A stretch of DNA of 64,000 bases from Dehalobacter alkaniphilus (GTDB taxonomy: Bacteria; Bacillota; Desulfitobacteriia; Desulfitobacteriales; Syntrophobotulaceae). Positions 19,069 to 26,951 of the stretch are shown here, piece by piece; positions within the stretch are counted from its first letter, which is position 1; every line of letters begins with the position of its first letter. The stretch spans positions 2,418,001 through 2,482,000 of the forward strand of contig CP148031.1 of assembly GCA_040500365.1 (NCBI GenBank), given 5' to 3'. The position numbers and the translations under genes are program-made. The notes beneath the pieces were generated by a model, which had not been told where the DNA came from, ran no database searches, and saw only the letters and a program-made list of their open reading frames with translations.

Positions 19069-19157
19069 AGTCTTGTCCTCCTGATTTTATATTTTGGCGC
19101 ACTGAAAGTACAGCCAACCTTAATGTAAATAATCAGCAGGGCGATAGCAATTTCCAT

Positions 19158-19187
19158 ATTGCATTGGACGTCCAATTATTGTACAAT
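19158..19187. promoter_or_regulatory. Overlapping divergent promoters with a central palindromic operator
   Basis: Rightward: TTGCAT (19159-19164), 17 bases, TACAAT (19182-19187) for the TetR gene. Leftward: TTGTAC (19181-19186), 17 bases, TGCAAT (19158-19163) for the SDR gene. A perfect 14-bp palindrome ATTGGACGTCCAAT (19163-19176) fills the shared spacer, so one repressor dimer could shut both promoters. Confidence 0.65.
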
Positions 19188-19223
19188 GAAAAAAAATGTC
19201 TAATTTATGTGGAGGAAGGCCAT

Positions 19224-19754
19224 ATGTCCATCGGGACTAAGAAAGCGTTGGCTGATTCTTTACTTGATTTATGCAAGACCATGCCCATGCAAAAGATCAC
19301 TATAAATGATATTACGAAGCATTGTGTGGCCAGCAGACAGACGTTTTATAATTATTTTTATGACAAACAAGAGCTGATCGAATGGATATTTACCAGCAAT
19401 TATGACAGTTTTCAGGAGGAATTTAAGGATTTAGACAGGTTTGCGGTAAAAACTGCCCGTCTGTTTTATGAAAACAAGAAGTTTTATACCACTGTCATGC
19501 TGATGAAAGGACAAAACTGCTTCTATGAAACATTCAACAAGATGAGCTATGAAAATATGCGCAATCATATCGTCCTTGATTTTGGTCCTCAGAAGTTGAC
19601 AGAAGTTGTGGATTACAGTCTGGAGTTCTGGATATCTGGCGCGTCAAGTATGCTTCTGAAATGGATCATGTCCGGGATGCCTTTCCCACCGGAAGAGCTC
19701 GTAGATAAAAACAAAAAAAATATGCCCGATGTGCTGCAGAAATATTTTTCGTAA
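19224..19754 (+). CDS. TetR/AcrR-family regulator (DhaS-like)
   Basis: 176 residues from the ATG at 19224, chosen for GGAGGAAGG just upstream; a longer open frame starts at 19164 inside the operator. N-terminal helix-turn-helix: KITINDITKHCVASRQTFYN followed by YFYDKQELIEWIF, the typical TetR pattern. The C-terminal domain has the WISGASSMLLKWIMSG segment common in DhaS-like members. Probably an autorepressor controlling the divergent SDR gene. Confidence 0.88.
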   Translation: MSIGTKKALADSLLDLCKTMPMQKITINDITKHCVASRQTFYNYFYDKQELIEWIFTSNYDSFQEEFKDLDRFAVKTARLFYENKKFYTTVMLMKGQNCFYETFNKMSYENMRNHIVLDFGPQKLTEVVDYSLEFWISGASSMLLKWIMSGMPFPPEELVDKNKKNMPDVLQKYFS

Positions 19755-19860
19755 GCAACAATGCCCTCTTAGTGAGGTATCCATAAGACAGTATCAACAA
19801 CAAACCGATCATGGGTAGCGGACAACACGTCCCAACCTGAGAGTATCCCAGAAATTGTGT

Positions 19861-19907
19861 AAACCTCCATATTGGTGTCAATGGAAGCACCGATATGGAG
19901 GTTTTTT
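19861..19907 (+). terminator. Intrinsic terminator downstream of the TetR gene
   Basis: Stem AACCTCCATAT / ATATGGAGGTT extended inside by GGTG / CACC, followed by TTTTTTT. Confidence 0.75.
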
Positions 19908-19923
19908 TCTGAGTCAAAGACCC

Positions 19924-20010
19924 CTACAGCTCTTTGATGATATCCATCATAGAGGGTGTTGCACAGGAAGAGAGTGCTGCCAGAAGTAAGAACATCACTT
20001 GGGGTATCAT
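19924..20010 (-). CDS. Possible 28-residue peptide downstream of yaiI
   Basis: ATG at 20010 lies one base after the yaiI stop codon and opens MIPQVMFLLLAALSSCATPS followed by MMDIIKEL and TAG. It resembles a short lipoprotein signal (LSSC lipobox). There is no separate ribosome binding site; translation would need reinitiation from yaiI. The call rests only on position and composition. Confidence 0.2.
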   Translation of the reverse strand: MIPQVMFLLLAALSSCATPSMMDIIKEL

Positions 20011-20011
20011 T

Positions 20012-20461
20012 TTAGACGTATTTATTTTGGGTTTTTTCGATCAGCCTTAGGAAAGCCATCCTGAACCGTTCATTGTCTTCTTTGGTCCTTTTTTTAACAT
20101 TTGTGGTTCTTCCACCCCCGCGCCGTACCTTTTGTCCGACGTGACGTTCAAAAAGGAGGCGTTCAATATTATTGTCGGTATAAATAAGACCATTTTGATT
20201 AATGGCCCTGGCGCCTTTCCCCAGAACAAGCGCCGCCAGTCCGTAATCCTGCGTGACAACAATGTCCTCCCTGTCCAACCGCTTCATCAGTGCAAAATCC
20301 ACACTGTCCCGGTCCTGGTCCACGGTGATCACCGTACTGTAGTCGTCCTTCAGTTCATGGGAAGTATCGATGATCATGATGACCGGAAGTTCAAATTGTT
20401 TCGCGCAGCTCACAATGAGCTCCTTTACCGGACAGGCATCCGCGTCAACCAATATTTTCAT
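20012..20461 (-). CDS. YaiI/YqxD family protein (DUF188)
   Basis: 149 residues. MKILVDADACPVKELI at the N terminus, VTQDYGLAALVLGKGARAIN in the middle and the basic GGGRTTNVKKRTKEDNERF near the end are the hallmarks of DUF188, a PIN-like fold of unknown biochemical role. The gene overlaps the 3' end of recQ by 17 bases and is probably co-transcribed with it. Confidence 0.93.
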   Translation of the reverse strand: MKILVDADACPVKELIVSCAKQFELPVIMIIDTSHELKDDYSTVITVDQDRDSVDFALMKRLDREDIVVTQDYGLAALVLGKGARAINQNGLIYTDNNIERLLFERHVGQKVRRGGGRTTNVKKRTKEDNERFRMAFLRLIEKTQNKYV

Positions 20462-22235
20462 GTCCTTGCAGGGCCTCCTTGATCTCGGTTAAAAATAAAT
20501 CCCCGTATTTCTGCAGTTTCCTTTCGCCAACGCCATTTACCCGGATCAGCGCATTTCTGTCCTGCGGACAGTTTTGAGCCATTTCCCTGAGCGTGCTGTC
20601 CGGAAAAATCATGTACGGAGGTAATCCCTCCTGCTGGGCAATCTGTTTGCGCAAGGCCCGCAGTCTTTCAAAGATTTGTTCAACGGCGGTGAGCGATACT
20701 TCTTCCCGTTGCACCTGAATCTGATACACTTTTTCCTCACTTTTAAGCACAGCCGCCGCTTTCGGCGCAAGCTTCATTACCGGATACTGACCGCCTGCAA
20801 CCACGAGATAACCTTCGGCTGCCAGGAAACTGATCCTGTCCTTAATCTCCTGCAGCGGTGTGTCCTTCATGATCCCATGGGTAGATAGTCTGTCCAGCCC
20901 AAACTGAAGGACCTTTTTGTTCTGGGAGCCTTTGAGCACCTCGGCTACCAACGCCGAACCAAAACGTTCCTTCATCCGGTAAACACAGGACAGGATTTTT
21001 TGGGCATCCAGAGTTACATCAACCTTTTTCCGGTCATCGTCACAGTTGCTGCAATTCCGGCATTTATCCGGACTTTCTGTTTCTCCGAAATACTCCAGAA
21101 TGGTCTGCCTTAAACATCTCGATGTATGGCAGTAATCGACCATGGCCTGCAGTTTTTTATACTCATTGGCCACACGCTGTTCCTGAAATATGGTTTCTTC
21201 AATCATCATTTTCTGAATCTGCACGTCCTGGGGGCCAAAAAGCAAAAAACACTCTGCCGGCTCTCCGTCACGGCCCGCCCTGCCAGCTTCCTGATAATAG
21301 GATTCAATGTTCTTGGGCATGTTGTAATGGATCACAAACCGGACATTGGATTTATCGATTCCCATGCCGAAAGCGTTTGTTGCCACCATCACAGCAATCT
21401 CGTCATAGATAAACTTTTCCTGATTGCGCTTTCGTTCCTGATCGGGCAAACCGGCATGGTAACAGCCGACTGAGAATCCCTGTCCTTTCAGCAATTTATA
21501 GAGTCTGTCGACATCTTTGCGCGTTGCGGCATAGATAATTCCTGAATCATCGCGGTTATTTCTCAGACGATTCTGAACAAATACCTTCTTGTTTTCACCG
21601 CGAAGAACCGAAAACTTCAGGTTCGGCCTGTCAAATCCCGTGATAAAGCAATTGGGTTTCCTAAGGCCCAGCATGCGGATAATATCCTGCCTGACTTCCT
21701 CGGTGGCCGTAGCCGTAAAAGCCCCGACCAAAGGCCTTGCGGGCAGAGATTGAAGAAACTTGCTGATCCGCAAATAGCTCGGGCGAAAGTCATGGCCCCA
21801 CTGGGAAACACAGTGCGCTTCGTCTACAGCCACAAAATGGATTGGCAGTCCATTCAACCTGGCAAGGAACTCTTCGGACTCCAGACGCTCCGGAGCTAGA
21901 TAGACCAGTTTATACTCTCCCCGCTGCATCCTGTCAATGCGCGACCAGGTCTCTTTCGGAGAAATAGAGCTGTTGATAAACGTAGCCGGAATCCCGGTTT
22001 GCCTGAGGCTGTCCACTTGATCTTTCATTAGAGAGATCAAAGGGGAAATAACCAGCGTAACCCCTTCAAACAGAACCGCCGGAATCTGATACGCAATCGA
22101 TTTGCCTGCCCCTGTAGGCATAATGGCTAACGTATCCTGCCTCTGAAGCAGGCTTTCAATGACTTGTTCCTGCCCTTCTCTGAATTCCCGATAACCAAAA
22201 TACTTGAGCAGGGCTTCTTTTGCTCTGGCAATCAT
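20445..22235 (-). CDS. recQ: ATP-dependent DNA helicase RecQ
   Basis: 596 residues. Walker A MPTGAGKSIAYQ (about 39-50), VDEAHCVSQWGHDFRPSY box (about 135-152), helicase C domain with TNAFGMGIDKSNVRFVIHYN and QEAGRAGRDG, a zinc-binding RecQ-C region (CRNCSNCDDD), and a C-terminal HRDC domain ending VNGVGERKLQKYGDLFL. All RecQ domains are present. Confidence 0.97.
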   Translation of the reverse strand: MIARAKEALLKYFGYREFREGQEQVIESLLQRQDTLAIMPTGAGKSIAYQIPAVLFEGVTLVISPLISLMKDQVDSLRQTGIPATFINSSISPKETWSRIDRMQRGEYKLVYLAPERLESEEFLARLNGLPIHFVAVDEAHCVSQWGHDFRPSYLRISKFLQSLPARPLVGAFTATATEEVRQDIIRMLGLRKPNCFITGFDRPNLKFSVLRGENKKVFVQNRLRNNRDDSGIIYAATRKDVDRLYKLLKGQGFSVGCYHAGLPDQERKRNQEKFIYDEIAVMVATNAFGMGIDKSNVRFVIHYNMPKNIESYYQEAGRAGRDGEPAECFLLFGPQDVQIQKMMIEETIFQEQRVANEYKKLQAMVDYCHTSRCLRQTILEYFGETESPDKCRNCSNCDDDRKKVDVTLDAQKILSCVYRMKERFGSALVAEVLKGSQNKKVLQFGLDRLSTHGIMKDTPLQEIKDRISFLAAEGYLVVAGGQYPVMKLAPKAAAVLKSEEKVYQIQVQREEVSLTAVEQIFERLRALRKQIAQQEGLPPYMIFPDSTLREMAQNCPQDRNALIRVNGVGERKLQKYGDLFLTEIKEALQGHENIG

Positions 22236-22429
22236 ATCAAATCAATCTCCCATCCGTCGGGATTATAGAAAAATAACCATAGAGCAGAATCTATGGCAGA
22301 ACCTATGGCTGATTTTATGTATTAAAGTTCGCCGAAAAAAAGTCATTTCCTTTATTAATCTCAGGATTTTTGTTACAATTCTTCATATCGTTGATATCGT
22401 TGCAGCAATTATTTTCAGGAGGTGTTTCT

Positions 22430-22630
22430 GTGAACAAGAAACCAAAAACCAAATTCCCGCGTGCTTTCTTCAAGGTTAAAATGGGCACGCAAATCATCCC
22501 TCCCAAAAAAGGAGCCGGAGCCAAAGATCTAAACCCTTGCAACCGCAAAGCCAAACACAAAAAAACCACTGCGTTCGAACATTTCGATCCGGTGGTTTTT
22601 TTGTGGTATTCGTTTGGATGGATATCTTGA
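22430..22630 (+). CDS. Small basic protein, candidate ArfA/BrfA-type alternative ribosome-rescue factor
   Basis: 66-residue frame starting at GTG 22430 with a near-ideal AGGAGGTG (22417-22424) five bases upstream. The first ~45 residues are very basic; the stretch KKGAGAKDLNPCNRKAKHKK resembles the KKGKGSY-RKGKH patch of ArfA. The last ~20 residues are hydrophobic (VVFLWYSFGWIS). A terminator with its T-run at 22596-22602 lies inside the frame, 26 bases before the stop, so most mRNA should lack a stop codon. That is the arrangement by which arfA and brfA are kept silent by tmRNA. Not recognised by full-length similarity; the assignment is inference from motif and architecture. Confidence 0.5.
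   Translation: MNKKPKTKFPRAFFKVKMGTQIIPPKKGAGAKDLNPCNRKAKHKKTTAFEHFDPVVFLWYSFGWIS
22561..22602 (+). terminator. Intrinsic terminator inside the small-ORF coding sequence
   Basis: Outer stem AAAAACCAC (22561-22569) / GTGGTTTTT (22592-22600), inner stem TCGAA (22575-22579) / TTCGA (22583-22587), T-run to 22602. It precedes the in-frame TGA at 22628. Confidence 0.7.
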
Positions 22631-22694
22631 AAATTTGCCGTTTTTGAAGTTTACTACACTAGTATAGTAGATTTCAAAAACGGCAAATTTTCAA
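22627..22694. repeat. Perfect 22-bp inverted repeat starting at the small-ORF stop codon
   Basis: Arms 22627-22648 and 22673-22694 are exactly complementary (core ATTTGCCGTTTTT). The 24-base centre contains a further TACTA/TAGTA pair around ACTAGT. The TGA of the upstream ORF (22628-22630) lies in the left arm. No T-run follows. In RNA this would be a long duplex suitable for RNase III; it could also be a mobile palindromic repeat. Confidence 0.8.
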
Positions 22695-22777
22695 TGTAGG
22701 TTGTCCCATTCTGAATATATAAATGAGCATCATCCCTTTTCTAAAGAAAAGGTTGTTTGGAACAAGACCAAAATTAG

Positions 22778-24610
22778 TTAATTCTGTTCTCCCCCCAAAA
22801 TAAGTACACCTTTCGGATAATGATCCTGCACCCAGACCAAACTATTTTTATCTGTTATCTCCTGGATATGTTTCTTATAGGAATCATACCAGTCCTGATG
22901 ATTCGTACTGGCATATTTGATATCCTCACTGCCAAGGATCTTTCGGCATAGGATCTCCATAAGACTTCCCTTTAAGCCTGTCTGCCCGCCTTTTGCAAAT
23001 TCGGAGAATAGGTAAGGCAGTGCTTTTTCATCCATGGCAATAATTGTTTCAACCTCTGCCGGATGCGCATTCAAATAATCATAGGGATTTGAGGAAGCCA
23101 TTGGTGATGTCATGATCTTCTCCAGACAATTTTTAACCTTATTCGCATTATTGGCTACTGTATTCCCATCTGTATATCCATAACTGACATAGACGCTGCT
23201 CAAGCGGTCAATCAGTTCTTTCAGCTTTCCGATATTGTCGGAATAAAGACGTACATCTCCTTGCATGACCTGCTCAATCCGGCTCCTTGACTTTGACCAG
23301 CTATACCCTTCCAATTGCCCAGTACTGTCGGCAAATCGAATGTTAATGATTTGGACGTTGTCCACCAAAGCAAAGAGCAAAATGGCATTGCGGTCAAACA
23401 CATTTCCGATGATTCCGTCTTCTGCCGTAATCGCCGAAGCGTTATTAATCCGATAATTAATGGTTATGCCATATGGCTCAGCGGACGTCTGCAACTCAAC
23501 TTTATCCCGGACAACCCCTTCCGGCAAAGGCATCGCGTCAATCAGCGCGATAACCTTGCTCGCATTGCCTACATACGGTGTTTTGTTGGCCAGTAATTTA
23601 TCGACCGCGTAGCCTGAGTACGTTTTCTGCCCTGTAGCCGTCCCATTTATCGGGTTCGCTATGAATCCAATCATCAACGCCGTGATCACGATAATTATAG
23701 CCGCGCCAATCCAAACACGGGGCTTTCTGTAATGGATCACATTTTTGATTCTCTCTTTAATATTGTTTTCACCGAAAGCTAAAGGGGTAGCCTGCCAAAA
23801 GCTGTTCTTCTGAACTGCCAACGCCAGCAGGGAATTGGAATAATCCGCTTTGATCTCTTGCCCCTTGTTTCTGATAACCGTTTCATCGCAGGACATTTCC
23901 ATGTCCTTAACCATCAGCGCAAAGCAGAGCCACATCAGCGGATTAAACCAATGGATGATTAGAAGCAGAAATGCCGCCGGTTTAATCAGATAATCGCGTC
24001 TCTTAATATGTACCGTTTCATGCGCCAATACATAGGGTAATTCCCGGGACGAAATGCCTGCAGGCAAATAAATTCTCGGTCTCCTAAAGCCAAAAACAAA
24101 CGGCGTGCTGATTTGATCTGTCTCGTAAATATGCGGTAAAGAAGCATCCAGCAGCGTAGCCGTTTTGATCTTTCCTGCAATTTTAAAATAGGAAAAAATA
24201 TTCCAAATCAGCAGCACCATCACTCCGGTAATCCAGACCATGCTACCAGTTAACATCATCATAGAAAGCGGACTTACACCCATTACTGCGTCCAGAGGCA
24301 GCGTACTGCCAACTGAGCTGTCTACTGTACCGTTTATCGCATAATTTATGTTCTCAAGGCCTGCCATCACCAGCGTCTCAGGCAAAGCATCAGGCAGCAT
24401 GGCGGGTTTGACAACGTTTAGGAAACTGAAAACCGAGGTAAATGAACCAGGACAAACCAGTCTGAAGAAAACCGCCAGCCATAACAAATAAGAAAAGATT
24501 TTCGGTACCCTTTTCAGAAGCAGGCGAATCAGGATCACACCGAGAGCCACATAGGAAGCTGTCATGCTCATACCGACAACAGTACTGAAAACTGTCATCA
24601 AGCTGTTCAT
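22778..24610 (-). CDS. blaR1: BlaR1/MecR1-like M56 peptidase with C-terminal sensor region
   Basis: 610 residues. N-terminal transmembrane helices flank a zinc-metalloprotease domain with HETVHIKRRD (HExxH, about 195) and the SCDE segment. After another helix near 310 comes an extracellular region resembling DUF4825 (SGYAVDKLLANKTPYVGNAS) instead of the penicillin-binding domain of true BlaR1, so the inducer is unlikely to be a beta-lactam by sequence alone. Paired with blaI by a four-base overlap. Confidence 0.85.
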   Translation of the reverse strand: MNSLMTVFSTVVGMSMTASYVALGVILIRLLLKRVPKIFSYLLWLAVFFRLVCPGSFTSVFSFLNVVKPAMLPDALPETLVMAGLENINYAINGTVDSSVGSTLPLDAVMGVSPLSMMMLTGSMVWITGVMVLLIWNIFSYFKIAGKIKTATLLDASLPHIYETDQISTPFVFGFRRPRIYLPAGISSRELPYVLAHETVHIKRRDYLIKPAAFLLLIIHWFNPLMWLCFALMVKDMEMSCDETVIRNKGQEIKADYSNSLLALAVQKNSFWQATPLAFGENNIKERIKNVIHYRKPRVWIGAAIIIVITALMIGFIANPINGTATGQKTYSGYAVDKLLANKTPYVGNASKVIALIDAMPLPEGVVRDKVELQTSAEPYGITINYRINNASAITAEDGIIGNVFDRNAILLFALVDNVQIINIRFADSTGQLEGYSWSKSRSRIEQVMQGDVRLYSDNIGKLKELIDRLSSVYVSYGYTDGNTVANNANKVKNCLEKIMTSPMASSNPYDYLNAHPAEVETIIAMDEKALPYLFSEFAKGGQTGLKGSLMEILCRKILGSEDIKYASTNHQDWYDSYKKHIQEITDKNSLVWVQDHYPKGVLILGGEQN

Positions 24611-24966
24611 TGCATCGCCTCCTCAATAATTCTTTTCAGTTCTTCAGCTTCCTTAGCTGTAAGCTTTTTCCGATCGAGAAATGCTGTTAAAAACTGCGGC
24701 AGAGAACCTTCAAAATTTTTTTCAATTAAAGATTGGCTTTCATACTTCTGCACTTCTTCCTTTTTAACAAGTGAAGTGACTACTGCATCAGCATTGTCTA
24801 AAATGCCCCGTTCACATAGTTTTCGCAAAACCGTGTAAGTGGTTGACTTCTTCCAGCCCAGTCTTTCCAAAGAAAGCCGTGCAAGCTCAGTCGAATTCAC
24901 CGGTTCTTTTTCCCAGACGATACTGACAAATTTATACTCCGCATCAAATAATTTATAGTTCTCCAT
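24607..24966 (-). CDS. blaI: BlaI/MecI-family repressor
   Basis: 119 residues; winged-helix repressor. DAEYKFVSIVWEKEPVNSTE and WKKSTTYTVLRKLCERGIL are the N-terminal helices and recognition helix of the family; the C-terminal half is the dimerisation and cleavage region. In this family the partner M56 protease triggers loss of the repressor on induction. Operator and promoter lie directly upstream. Confidence 0.92.
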   Translation of the reverse strand: MENYKLFDAEYKFVSIVWEKEPVNSTELARLSLERLGWKKSTTYTVLRKLCERGILDNADAVVTSLVKKEEVQKYESQSLIEKNFEGSLPQFLTAFLDRKKLTAKEAEELKRIIEEAMQ

Positions 24967-24987
24967 GATACCCCCAAGGTTTATCTC

Positions 24988-25032
24988 AATAGACCTACTT
25001 GTAAGTCTATTCTAATAAACCTTATTTGTCAA
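24988..25032 (-). promoter_or_regulatory. blaI promoter and BlaI-type operator
   Basis: TTGACA (-35, 25027-25032), 17 bases, TAGACT (-10, 25004-25009) on the minus strand. A 24-bp dyad (24988-25011) with arms AATAGAC/GTCTATT and inner TAC/GTA covers the -10; the TAC-TT-GTA core fits the TACA/TGTA pattern of BlaI/MecI sites. Autoregulation is inferred. Confidence 0.65.
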
Positions 25033-25085
25033 CAGAAAATCCGCGGTGCTTCAGGACCCTAAAAATTTTGTTCGAGGGCAACCGA

Positions 25086-26564
25086 TCAAAGCCTGATATA
25101 TTTTGTTGCCACTGATTGCACAAACGCACTATCATGCTCCACAAACAGCAGGGTCGGCCGGTATCTTACAATGAGGTCCTCAATCTGCATCCGGGACAGA
25201 ACGTCAATATAGTTCAGTGGTTCATCCCAGATATACAGATGGGCCTGCTCGCAGAGGCTTTTGGCCAGGAGCACCTTTTTCTTCTGCCCTGCGCTGAACA
25301 TACGCATATCTTTTTCGAACTGAACGCCTGAGAAATCGAGCTTGTGCAGAATGGTCAGAAAACGGCTTTCCTCAATCTGGTACTGCTCCGCAAAACTTCG
25401 CAGACTACCCTGCAGGTAAGCGGTATCCTGCGAAATATAGGAGATTCTTAGATTACTTCCAATATTGACCTTGCCGCTGAAGACAAGATCTTCTCCAATC
25501 AGCAGCTTTAAAACACTGGACTTGCCGCAGCCATTCCTGCCACTTAAGGCCACCCGCTCTCCTCTCTCTACAGTAAAATGAACATTCTCGCAGACCTTCC
25601 TGTCCGCATAATAGATTGCCAGGTCACGTAATTCCACAAGTGTATTTTTCGGGTGTGAAAGGGGTTTTATATTCAGGCTGTCGGCCAGCTCGATATTTTT
25701 TAAAAGTTTTTCTTTCGTCTGGATGTTCTTTTGCTGCCGAGCTTCGATCACTTTGGACCGTTTCATCATTTTTGCCGCCTGGTGGCCGATATAGCCTTTA
25801 TCCGGTTTGATGCCGGAGTTCAGCGTACCCTTCTTGGTTTTCTCGATTTTATCCGACCAGTTGGCCGTCCGCCTGGCTGCTGCCGATAATTGTTTGATCT
25901 CTTTCTGCAGCCTGTCATTCTCCGCTGTTTCAAACGAGTCCATTCTCTCTTTATTGACCCACCACGTTGAAAAATTGCCTTTTTGAAGTTCAATATTGGT
26001 TTTATTGATGGTCAGGATATGGTCGATACAACGGTCCAGAAAAACCCTGTCATGCGAAACCAGGATGAAGCCGGTTTTCCTGTTCAGATATTTCCCGACA
26101 ACGCGCCTACCCTCTATGTCCAAATGGTTGGTCGGTTCATCGATCAAAAGAAAGTTGTGGGGTTTAATGAACAGTGCTGCAAGCAAAACCTTGGTCTGCT
26201 CCCCCTGGCTTAAGGCCGCAAAAGGCAGCTTCAGGACATCCTCTGCGACTTCGAGCAATGACAATTCTTTCTGAAGTTCCCAATGTTCAAAAACAGGGCA
26301 GATACTTGCCACTACCTCAATGACATTTTGACTGGGATCGGTAACCTGAAAAGGAAAATAATCAAAAGACACGGGGGATTCAATTGTTCCACGGTACTGG
26401 TATTTCCCGCACAGCAGCTGCAAAAAGGTCGTTTTACCGCGCCCGTTCCGGCCAGTGAACCCAAGTTTCCAGTCCGTATCGATCTGAAAAGATATATTTT
26501 CAAAAATATTGTCATAACTGCCGTCATAGCAAAACGTTAAATGGTCGATGTTAATCAACGCCAT
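25086..26564 (-). CDS. ABC-F ribosome-protection ATPase, Lsa type
   Basis: 492 residues from the ATG at 26564 (GAGGTGATCGCG just upstream). Two ATPase domains: Walker A GRNGRGKTT with signature LSQGEQTKV, and Walker A GRNGCGKSS with FSAGQKKKV. No transmembrane segments. The long interdomain linker (FSTWWVNKERMDSFETAEND, AAARRTANWSDKIEKTKKG, KPDKGYIGHQAAKMMKRSK) matches the Lsa group, which dislodges lincosamides, pleuromutilins and streptogramin A from ribosomes. Actual resistance is not proven by sequence. The leader carries a terminator, suggesting drug-dependent attenuation. Confidence 0.88.
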   Translation of the reverse strand: MALINIDHLTFCYDGSYDNIFENISFQIDTDWKLGFTGRNGRGKTTFLQLLCGKYQYRGTIESPVSFDYFPFQVTDPSQNVIEVVASICPVFEHWELQKELSLLEVAEDVLKLPFAALSQGEQTKVLLAALFIKPHNFLLIDEPTNHLDIEGRRVVGKYLNRKTGFILVSHDRVFLDRCIDHILTINKTNIELQKGNFSTWWVNKERMDSFETAENDRLQKEIKQLSAAARRTANWSDKIEKTKKGTLNSGIKPDKGYIGHQAAKMMKRSKVIEARQQKNIQTKEKLLKNIELADSLNIKPLSHPKNTLVELRDLAIYYADRKVCENVHFTVERGERVALSGRNGCGKSSVLKLLIGEDLVFSGKVNIGSNLRISYISQDTAYLQGSLRSFAEQYQIEESRFLTILHKLDFSGVQFEKDMRMFSAGQKKKVLLAKSLCEQAHLYIWDEPLNYIDVLSRMQIEDLIVRYRPTLLFVEHDSAFVQSVATKYIRL

Positions 26565-26582
26565 CGCGATCACCTCACTGTG

Positions 26583-26623
26583 TAAAAATAATAAGGCTGC
26601 AAGAAAGCTTATTCTTGCAGCCT
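26583..26623 (-). terminator. Attenuator-type terminator in the lsa-like leader
   Basis: On the minus strand an 11-bp perfect stem AGGCTGCAAGA / TCTTGCAGCCT (26613-26623 / 26594-26604) with an 8-base loop is followed by TATTATTTTTA and then the ribosome binding site of the ABC-F gene. A terminator this close upstream of a start codon is typical of attenuated resistance genes. An open frame without stop (starts at 26678 or 26669) runs through it in frame with the gene. Confidence 0.7.
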
Positions 26624-26720
26624 CAAAATATCCTTGAACGCAGTTGATATGCAGAAAAAATGTCAACATAATGCACATCCTGAATGCTGTCGGTTTAATT
26701 TGATTGCTTTAAAAGATTAT

Positions 26721-26860
26721 AACTTTCTTGCTCCGTGGGCTTACTGCTCCTTGCCATCCTTGGCACCGCGGCATTAGCCCATCCGTGGGCGTCACAAGGC
26801 CAGCAGCACTTGCTGCTTACTCCGTAACGCTCTTTTCACTTCACATTTAGCAAGAAAGTT
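26721..26860 (-). ncRNA. Hairpin-rich structured element with 12-bp closing stem, family unknown
   Basis: AACTTTCTTGCT and AGCAAGAAAGTT (26721-26732, 26849-26860) pair perfectly and enclose several hairpins. On the minus strand: TTAC-GGA-GTAA, AGCAGC-AAGT-GCTGCT, GCCC-ACGGAT-GGGC and TGCC-AAGGAT-GGCA. Two loops read ANGGAT. It lies in the ~370-nt leader between an extended -10 promoter (26943-26951) and the ABC-F gene, so it may be part of that leader or a separate small RNA. The rest of 26624-26971 shows no gene beyond the leader frame. Confidence 0.5.
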
Positions 26861-26942
26861 TGCGCATCTTCCCATCTCCGATCAAATTTATCTATTAAGA
26901 AAGACTCCAAATCACCCTATTGATAGATCACTTAATCTTAGT

Positions 26943-26951
26943 ATTATATCA
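26943..26951 (-). promoter_or_regulatory. Extended -10 promoter downstream of smsB
   Basis: TGA followed by TATAAT on the minus strand, just past the smsB stop; would start a transcript near 26936 covering the structured element and the ABC-F gene. No clear -35. Confidence 0.4.

Noticed and set aside
22778..24966. Beta-lactam resistance locus
   Set aside because: blaI-blaR1-like genes are present but no beta-lactamase or PBP2a gene, and the sensor lacks a penicillin-binding domain.
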